NCBI GenBank assembly: GCA_032821775.1
Contig: JAVLRN010000002.1
Location: forward strand, 3,534,001-3,598,000
DNA length: 64,000 bases
Origin: Sanguinoderma infundibulare
Taxonomy: Eukaryota > Basidiomycota > Agaricomycetes > Polyporales > Polyporaceae
Direction: 5' to 3'
How positions within the stretch are numbered: the first letter of the stretch is position 1; the number at the start of each line of letters is the position of its first letter. Under the pieces are notes generated by a model that searched no databases, had not been told where the DNA came from, and saw only the letters and a list, made by a program, of their open reading frames with translations. This document shows, piece by piece, positions 56,082 through 64,000 of the stretch. Both the position numbers and the translations under genes were made by a program.

Positions 56082-57418
56082 ATGCCAGCTTTCGGAGGGT
56101 AAAATAATCAACGACGAGTGCTGCGAAGTGGAAGACGAAAGAAAAGCTGAGAATCGACGACGATGGCAGTAAACTTCAAACCAGGCGTCGTACGATGGCC
56201 ATCTGCTGCGTGGCCTCAGTGTGACCACAACTGTGACGGTGTGCAACCTCGGATAAACGGATGGCTACGCTACGCAAGCAGGCACGAGGTGGACACACAA
56301 GCGCCTATCCGAACCTTACCTGGGGCTTCCCTTACCATCGCTCTCCCATGTCCTCGATGCACCCCGGCCTCGACCCCCTTGTCCTCTGTACACTCTACGA
56401 TTCCTCCCCTGTGACCTTCAACAATTCGTTCGCTATCGCCCTCGTCAGCGGAGACCGCGGCCGCCGCTCCTTCACACCTGCGAAATACGTTATTCTCAGG
56501 TCCTTTGAGTACCATCGGATCGAACAGTGAGACGGCCACTTCGTCGACGGTGATAGGAACAACGGGAACTCCTCCCACCGGAAGCTCAAATTCAGCCGCA
56601 ACGGCATCCCCGAACTCCGGCGTAACGTCTCTCCAGCGGCATGACGTCGTCCGCAAGTGTCCCGACGGCGTGGACGACGACCCCAATAACCCTCTCAATC
56701 CCCGTAACAATTGGGGGAGCTACGACTTCGTCACCTCCGACGAGCTCGAAGAACACCGCTACCGCTACGCAGACACGAGTGAACTCACCATTGTCAGCGG
56801 CGATGAAGAGCATCCACAGGAAGCCTAGGACTGGCGGGCTGTGGGCGGTGCTATTGGGGGATACTAGTCATCGTCATCCTGATCGCCGCTTTCAAGTGCT
56901 TTGCAAGACGACGGAACCGTGAGGGGAATAATCTCTCATCATGGAGAAAGAAACTTACCTTTCCGCGACTACCAGAGGCTACGCGTCATCGCCGTATCTC
57001 CCCTTTCGGACTGCCTGACGACCATCTTGCCGCGCTGAGGGAGTCTGGCAAGATGAGTCGTCCCGTCAGCAATTCAAGCGTCGCTTCATTGCCATCCGAA
57101 AATGGTGCGACTTCCATTGCCGCTGCCGCACCATCGACGTCCTCCGCCAGGGATGGCCCGCAAGTGGTAGAGTTTCCGAGAGTTCAACTGACACCGATAG
57201 GGCTGTCGGCCCTCGTCAAGAGGTTGGGGCGAGACCGCGCAGGTGCGACGGACATGACGCAAGACGTTCCAGCTCAAGGCATCATACCAGGGGCTCCCTT
57301 GCTCCAAGAGTCTGATTCGGGGTGGCGGAAGCCGCGAAGCGAGGTTGAAGTCACTTTGCCCCCACCCTTCGGCACTGAAACCATTGCACATACCGCAGTA
57401 GTAGATACTATCTCCTAG
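56082..57418 (+). pseudogene. Broken single-pass membrane protein gene D
   Basis: This has the architecture of A, B, C and E, but the pieces lie in different frames. A first frame from 56163 has an in-frame TGA at 56412-56414, then continues with NTLFSGPLSTIGSNSETATS. A Ser/Thr-rich stalk follows in a second frame (TSSASVPTAWTTTPITLSIP, near 56641-56700). An intron (56779-56828) would lead to RAVGGAIGG; then a +/-1 shift near 56862 puts the membrane helix ILVIVILIAAFKCF and basic ARRRNRE in a third frame. From there one frame runs to 57418 with a tail containing ESDSGWRKPRSEVEVTLPPP followed by F, a degenerate PPxY. The pattern indicates a pseudogene unless several introns were missed. Confidence 0.6.
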
Positions 57419-57622
57419 TAGAAATACTAAGGACCATCTGTTAATGACACGATATACGCTTGCACATGTTTCGTCGAATCAACAGTGCTCGATTGGTTCT
57501 CGACTAAAATGGTATCTCAAGCGCTGGGAGATCGTGGTTTCCGGGGTCCTTGGCTGCCATTCGCTCTCTGACTCGGAGTCGGACTAACACAGGACTGACA
57601 CCAACGCTCTCGCTCTAGCCAG

Positions 57623-58917
57623 ATGGTCAGACGCTTACCTCCCGAACTTCTCCACCATGTGCTCGACTGCTTGAGCAACGAACCGCACTTCCTGAGGCGA
57701 GCTGCCCTGCTATCCTGCTCGCTGGCGTCGAAAGAATGGCGCGCCATCTTCTCTCCCCGGCTGTTCGCAGACCTCGACGTCAAGCTCCGTCGAAATGACC
57801 ACATCCTTCAACTGGATACATTCTTGGACACTCATCCACACGTCGCTCGTTACGTTGGCTATCTCACCCTGTGGGGATACACAATTTTCGACGACATGCG
57901 GGACACAATTGATTGTCACGTCCTGCTGTCGGTCCTCCACAAGCTCACCAGTTTACGCAAGCTTCGACTTGGATCCGTAGAGTGTCTCCTCTGGGACGAC
58001 ACTACCCCTCCCACACCAGCCCCCCTCGTCCCGCAGTTGAGGCAGTTCCGCCTCGAGACCAGTGATTGCAACTTCCCAGGACAATGGGCTGCGTTATACC
58101 GCCTCCTCTCTCACTTCCCCTCACTCGACACTGCGTCTTTCAATTCCTTGCCGGAGAGTGATCGGGACTGGCCCGTCCAGACAGCGCAGCTCTCGCCAAC
58201 CCTCAACATTCGAAGGATAGTCCTCGAAGGGGTCGCTACGTCGCCGGAAAATTGGCACTATCTCCAACTCGTCCTTCTCCCCGGCGCGCTGCAATCGTTC
58301 TCTGTCGATATCGTGCCCTGGCAATTCCATGCCTCGGTCGGGAAGCTGCAGATGTTCCTCGCACACTTTGGCGCAAGCATCACAGACCTTCGACTCGGAT
58401 TGAGGACCATGATACAACCTGAAGCATATGGAAACGAGCAGGGTACGTGAATATCTGTTCCCGCGACCGTTACCATGTATACTTACCGCCGTCAATTGCA
58501 GGTGTCATCGTAAAGACCTGCCAGAGGCTCGGCAGAGCGCTATCTTCGTGCACGAGCCTGGAGTCTCTCACCATATGTATGCCCGGCTACCAACCGCTGC
58601 AGCCCGCTGTGTACAGTCCTGTACCTTCGTCTGCCCAGTTCGGTATGATGGCCGCCACGTTCGCGTCCGTTCCCTCCACCGTGCGCTCCGTCACCGTGGA
58701 TTGTGGCGTGAAACGATATGGCTACGAGACGAAAGGAGTGGTGTACTGGGATCTCGCCGCCCTTGACGGGATCTTCACGAAGGACGCGTATCCGTTATTG
58801 GAGATGGTGACGGTGGCGGTTCGATCCGACATACCATCTAGAAAGGAGGAGGAGGTCAAGAATATGTTGCCTGGGTTGGGTGTCCGAGGCTTGTTAAAGG
58901 TAGAACAGTCGTGCTGA
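57623..58917 (+). CDS. F-box protein, copy 1
   Basis: Two exons (57623-58442, 58502-58917) sum to 411 residues. The F-box begins at once: LPPELLHHVLDCLSNEPHFL, then RRAALLSCSLASKEWRAIFS and PRLFADLDV. The Leu-rich remainder includes LRQFRLETSDC and LGLRTMIQPEAYG, and exon 2 has SCTSLESLTICMPGY and VRSVTVDCGVKRYG. This is a typical Agaricomycete F-box architecture; it would act as a substrate receptor of SCF ligases, with unknown target. A close paralogue starts at 62974. About 240 bases of its 3' flank (58955-59190) recur upstream of that paralogue. Confidence 0.88.
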
Positions 58918-59860
58918 GCTTGTTCAAGGTCGCCACTGCGATGGACCGCCAACTTCAAAAATTTGATGGAGGTTCGGACATGGCAACTACCGCCCTCGGG
59001 GCCCCCTCCCTTTCATAACTAATGCTAGAATACTTCGAGTTGGATGTTTGGATACATTGCGTGAGCTGGCCGTGGACAAAGGATCGATTGAATATAAGTC
59101 AGTAACTCAGTGCGAGCCTGTGGTTGCGGGACAGCTTATTTGGTTTTGTTTGTTGACTACTGTTTGGTAACCATGAAGCTCCTTGGCGGCGGTGCCACAT
59201 CATCTGCCCATGTCGACTCGGAAGTCTCATCCGAATCAACGGCGCATCTTTAAATCTGCTCGAGCTATCGTGTTATAGCCCCGCGAGGCTATAGAGGGCC
59301 GTGACGCCAAGCACGTGGGGCTTGATGTACATCTCACCTTGATCGGCCTCAGGTGGGCTCTCAAGCTCAAGCCCGATGCAGCGACGTACGCGTACGCTCC
59401 AGGAATATTCCGACGTGTCAGTATGCTCGTTAAGGGGCCGTATACTCGCTGATCATCTGAGCCCTAGGAATGGACCACCTGGAGAACATGTAGGGCCGTG
59501 CTCGTATGGTACAGTGCCATACAGACAAGGGAGACTGGTGACATAGCCTGTCTGGGCACCGGCACTTTCGGAGATCCGAACTCGGCACTTCTTAAAAATT
59601 TGCCGCGGAACGTTGGAACCGGAAGGTATAATCACAGTTTTCGCACTTTGCCCTTGTTCATCACTGTCAACTTGGACTGCCCCTTCTGATGACAGTGTTG
59701 ACGATGGAGGAGACTTTGCTGGCATCGCTCATCCTTTCGGCCCCCCCATCTTTCTCACCACTCGTTTACAGCATTCCTCCTTCTACATCCCCACGTCGGT
59801 GTGTTGTGCACTTTATTGTGTTACTCGGACACTTTCCAGTCACCCTGCGCGGATCATCTG
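58918..59860. other. Intergenic region with a shared spacer
   Basis: 58955-59190 resembles 62600-62905, the sequence just before the second F-box gene (matching blocks at both ends). After 59190 the similarity stops; the rest, up to the start of gene E, holds no gene. Confidence 0.55.
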
Positions 59861-62072
59861 ATGGCCCGGTTACTGTCGCGTCTTGCCTTTGCCGCAGCAA
59901 TTGTCGTCGCCACGCCATGGATCCATCTTGTGCAAGCAGGCAACACCGCTTGCGTCAGTAAACAACTTGACTGGTACACAGACGTCGTCGGGGAAACACC
60001 CTGTGAGTTATTCGTTTGCTTATATTCATTGCTCTTCCCATGAACAGTTTCCCCCCTTGCCTAGGCGAAACCTACCAGCGTCTCCGTCAAATCTGCAACA
60101 ATGACTGTGAGTGATCTGTGCTACCATCCTTTCAGCGATGTAGTTCACCCCTTTGTCATGATGGCTCCTAGATCAAGTAGGAACATTCAGAACAACAACC
60201 CCAGGGGATCAATGCGATGACCAAGTGGGTGCGTATTTGAGTTGTATCTGGCGCATGCAGCACTTCATTCGAATGTTTTAGCCGAATGCTGCTGTAATTC
60301 GGTTGCTTGGCAACTCAGCATGTTATGCATGGTGTCAGTATGCGTCCGAGCTCGTGGCTGCGAGAACATATTGACTTATAACTGCATACAGCTGTCAGCA
60401 GGATACCCAGGACGGCGGTGGGATCGGAATTGATGCGCGTGGGCGAACAACGATTATCTTCTCACTGGTCTGTTTTCGTAACGCAACTATCCAGCGCAAC
60501 CGGGCACGTGGCAAAAATATTCAGGATCGTGCGGGAATGCGACAAATAATGTGTGAGTCGTTTCGAGGACTATGTGCATGAACATCATCATGATATCCAC
60601 GTTTCGCCATCCCTTGTAGGCTCTCCACCACTATGCAAAGCGCCGTATGTAACGAGAACATACGAATAGATGACTTCCTTTACCATACCTGGGATGATGG
60701 ATCATGGTGAGGGCCCCGATGTCCGGTCTGTGCGATATACGTTTATCTTACGCATGACCATAAACCCAGGTTTTAGTGAGCACCTACACATGTGCACCAT
60801 TTGTGGCAGTTCGACTCAAGCCATTTATTTATTCAGCGTGTGGACCATGGAGAACGCAGAGCGCGAGCACGCAGCCAACAACGGCGCTGTGTTGACGCGC
60901 TGCCCCGGTCAGACGCCATCGTCCTCTACTGCCATCGTGGTGACAACCAGTACGAGCACGACCGTATCGACCGCGGTAGCTCCTTCTGGATTGGGTTTGA
61001 CTTCGGTAAGTATCTTGCATATGTCCACGCGTTACCTTGCTCATTTCCCCGATCAGTCGTCCACTGCCACTGTAACCTCAAGCACCAGCATAACAGTAGC
61101 AGGTGCTTCCAACGTGCGTTTGAATTGAGTACCACAACGCTTGTGCTATATTAATGATTACTTCGACCAGGGACTCCACCCGTCCACTGCTACCACTACA
61201 TCAAGCAGTGCTACGGCAGCGACCGCTGTGCTTAATTCCAGCGGGGCTTTGAGTGCAGTGAGTGTGACATTGCGTACCACCATGGTTTGCCTTACTTTCG
61301 ATTTTCTCATATCGTATTCGCACATCTTTCCTCTATGCGTCAGAATCCCACGTCAAGTGACCTAGCCCAAACTTCGGTTGCAAACCTCGCAGCTACTGAC
61401 GCAACATCAAAGCGGCGCGCATCTCTAATCGGGGGAGTCGTCGGAGGCGTCGTGGTCCTGATCGCAACTGTGCTGGCGACCTTCCTCGTTTGGAGGCGAA
61501 GAAAGGGGACCCAGGGAAAGCTCGGAGACCACCGTTTCAGTTACCACCATCAATCCACATATGCTCCTGGCGAACGGGATATGCTCTCCCCGAACAGACT
61601 AGGCATGATTCCGGAATGGCAAAGTGAGTGTCCGTCCGTGTGGAGCGGGCGATAGTCCACTCACCATCGTCCAGCTTCGGGCTCGTGGCAGGAGCATTCC
61701 GACGCTACTGTCTCTGAAGCACGCGTACAACCTAATTCCCCTGAGTTCCACAGCTCGTCAACTGACACCTCCCTCCGACACCACGATGGCGGCACGCTAA
61801 GCGGGCTCACCCGTTCCGACTCAGGACGACTCCCGCCCGCATACGACTCCTCGTGGGATAACGAGCACCGGAACCGTCCTGGTCCCATTACGGGCTTGGC
61901 GTTGCTCTCAGCATCCGATTTTACGGGTTCGGAGGCGTCTGCTGAGGAGACGATGGGGCGCGTTCCCCAGTCCGTGTTGTCGGACTCGGCCGGTTCCCAT
62001 GAACGCTCCGTATCCGACGTTCGCGCTTTACCTGTGCCACGAAGAAGTAGTATGTCGAAGGATGCCGAATAG
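59861..62072 (+). CDS. Single-pass membrane protein E, Cys-rich ectodomain, LPPAY tail
   Basis: ATG 59861 starts a signal peptide (LSRLAFAAAIVVATPWIHLV). The ectodomain belongs to a Cys-rich family widespread in basidiomycetes but of unknown role: CVSKQLDWYTDVVGETPC, then CETYQRLRQICNNDYQVGTF, TTPGDQCDDQ, CCCNSVAWQLSMLC, QPGTWQKYSGSCGNATNN and TMQSAVCNENIRIDDFLYH. WTMENAEREHAANNGAVLTR comes next. Ser/Thr-rich exons with variable repeats follow, then the helix LIGGVVGGVVVLIATVLATF with basic VWRRRKG. The tail contains TRSDSGRLPPAYDSS and about 70 more residues to TAG 62070-62072. Roughly eleven exons; junctions near 60330-60400 and 60715-60830 are uncertain. It sits between two F-box paralogues. 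Confidence 0.75.
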
Positions 62073-62973
62073 GTGATCCCTGCTGCAGAACTCCGATGTC
62101 GAATTTAACGGACCTAGGCTTCTTCTTGGTTCAATGGTCATTTACAATCGAGTCCTGTTATGTGCCTACTCACATTTTTCAGAACATCCGTACATGTTTA
62201 TTGTGTTCCTCTGCTGTCGCATTCCTTTAGCATGTCTTCGCAATATTTGTAATACACGTGAATAATGGAGCTTTTCTTGACTTCCGCACGAATCCATCAG
62301 CACTCACTTCTCGAACAACGGGATGTCTGCGAAGACCCGCTCAGCGAGCGCGCCCCGATGGATATCGCTGACCAATCACGCCACCATTCACAACAAGCTT
62401 CTGTATCTCCTAGACCTCCTCAGAAGGCAGTTTGACGTCCGGTGCGGGCTGTCTGTCAAAACACGCGTTAAGACCTAGACCCAGTTTCAATGCATCCTAG
62501 TTGAGTACTCACTCGGTCATCTAGAACAAAAAGCACTTCCTAGAGCCTACGCACGACGTAAGTGTTCAAACTCAAGCAGGCGATATTAGCGGGCGGAGCA
62601 AGACCGTCATGAAAGATTTGATGCAGGTACGGATATGACTACTGCCGCGGCGGTGGTGTTGCGTTTGCCGTGCTGCCCATCCAATGACGTCAATGCACTT
62701 CATGAACGCAAGGTGGTCGCTACAAAGGTCATACAAAACTGAAAACTTCAAGTTGCATGGTTCGGTACCTTGGGCGAGCTGAAGGGAGAGGAAGGAAGTT
62801 GTTGAGAATTTAAACATTACCGTCGTTCGAGAGTCCAGAGTCTGCCAAGCCGGAGTTTATTTGGTCATGTTTGTTAACCCTTGTTTGGTAACCATGCAGT
62901 TCCTGTACCTCGCCATCGCTCCTTGAGAGGTCTTTCCTCCCAGTCCCGACGCTCTCGAGCTCGCTCTGGCCAG
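62073..62973. other. Intergenic region with a shared spacer
   Basis: 62600-62905 resembles 58955-59190. It contains the TTTGGTAACCATG block (62884-62896) about 80 bases before the F-box start. No gene was seen. Confidence 0.5.
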
Positions 62974-64000
62974 ATGGCCAGATGGTTACCTCCCGAACTT
63001 CTCTACCATGCGCTCGATTGCTTGAACAACGAACACCGGTTCGTTAGGCGAGCTGCCCTGCTATCCTGCGTGCTGGTGTCGAAAGAATGGCGCGCCATCT
63101 CGTCTCCCCTGCTGTTCGCAGACCTCGACGTCAAGCTCCGTCCAAATGACCACATCCTTCAACTGTATACATTCTTGGACACTCATCCACACGTCGCTCG
63201 TTACGTTGGCTATCTCACCCTGTGGGGATACAAAAGTTTCGACGACCAGCGGGACGACGACCGGCTGGACACAATTGATTGCCACGCCCTGCTGTCGGTC
63301 CTTCACAAGCTCACCAGTTTACACAAGCTTCGACTTGGATCCGTGGAGTGTCTCCTCTGGGACGACACTACCCCTCCCACACCAGCCCCCCTCGTCCCGC
63401 AGTTGAGGCAGTTCCGCCTCGAGGTCAGTGATTGCGACCTCCCAGGACAATGGGCTGCGTTACACCGCCTCCTCTCTCACTTCCCCTCACTCGACACCGC
63501 ATCTTTCAATTCCTTGCCGGAGAGTGGTAGAGGCTGGTCCGTCGATACAGCGCAGCTCTTGCCAACCCTCAGCATTCGAAGGATAGGGGTCGCTATGTCG
63601 TCGCCGGAAAATTGGCATTATCTCCAACTCGTCCTTCTCCCCGGCGCACTGCGATCGTTCTCTGCCGATATCGTGAGCTGGCACTTTCATGCCTCGGTCG
63701 AGAAACTGCAGACGTTCCTCGCACACTTTGGCGCAAGCATCATAGACCTTCGACTCGGATTGAGGACCTCGATACAACCTAAAGGATATGGAAACGAGCA
63801 GGGTACGTGAATCTGTTCCCACGACCGTTACCATGTACACTTACCGCCGTCAATCATAGCTGTCATCTTGACTTGCCAGAGGCTTGGCAAAGCGCTATCT
63901 TCGTGCACGAGCCTGGAGTCCCTCACCATATGTATGCCCAACCGCCACCCGCTGCAGCCGGTTGTGTACAGTCCTGTACCCTCGTCTGCCCAGTTCGGTA
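62974..64000 (+). CDS. F-box protein, copy 2 (runs off the window)
   Basis: A close paralogue of the gene at 57623. Exon 1 is 62974-63802 and exon 2 starts at 63860 and is open to the window end. The F-box reads LPPELLYHALDCLNNEHRFV, RRAALLSCVLVSKEWRAISS. Compared with copy 1 it has a five-residue insertion (RDDDR-type, near 63250) and a three-residue deletion near 63588, both in frame, so coding capacity is kept. The intron lies at the same site with the same phase. Exon 2 begins with AVILTCQRLGKALSSCTSLE. The start at 62974 matches the start of copy 1; a longer reading upstream lacks an ATG. Confidence 0.87.

Overview
This window is nuclear DNA of an Agaricomycete fungus, probably a polypore-type basidiomycete. 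The genes are GC-rich and split by many 45-70 base introns with GTRNGT...YAG borders. The protein families also fit: a DUF6534-type membrane protein, Crh-type GH16, F-box/LRR genes, and secreted or membrane proteins with Ser/Thr-rich stalks. No bacterial, organellar or viral gene was seen.

Layout. 1-1.1 kb holds one copy of a dispersed non-coding repeat; a second copy lies at 9.3-10.7 kb. Between them are a DUF6534-like seven-helix protein (+), COP9 signalosome subunit 1 (-), a DHHC palmitoyltransferase (+, divergent from CSN1), and a decayed copy of the mitochondrial ribosomal protein gene mL59. 12-20.5 kb holds ordinary genes: a 699-residue unknown protein, the DEAD-box helicase DHH1, and a type II Golgi-type glycosyltransferase. 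19.8-36.8 kb is accessory: a 3 kb segmental duplication carrying the 3' half of the glycosyltransferase plus a single-pass membrane protein gene (copies A and B), unknown genes, repeats and a third membrane protein gene (C). 36.9-51.1 kb returns to conserved genes: tRNA-Gly(GCC), a Crh-type chitin-glucan transglycosylase, an F-box/LRR gene and a very large UNC80-like gene (-). 51-64 kb is accessory again: a 208-residue unknown gene (-), a broken membrane protein gene (D), and two F-box paralogues flanking a fifth membrane protein gene (E).

Most interesting theme. Five loci (A-E) encode single-pass type I membrane proteins with different extracellular parts, followed by a Ser/Thr-rich stalk, one transmembrane helix, an Arg/Lys-rich stop-transfer segment, and a cytosolic tail carrying LPPxY near or within the C-terminal region (LPPAY, LPPPY; LPPPF in broken D). 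The ectodomains change while the tail motif is kept. Duplicates, a frameshifted copy and a pseudogene lie among them. PPxY is a known ligand of WW domains such as those of Rsp5/NEDD4 ligases, so a shared intracellular partner is a reasonable but untested inference.

The housekeeping genes have no evident functional link with the accessory loci. Exon models marked as summing to whole codons were checked by hand; other boundaries are approximate.
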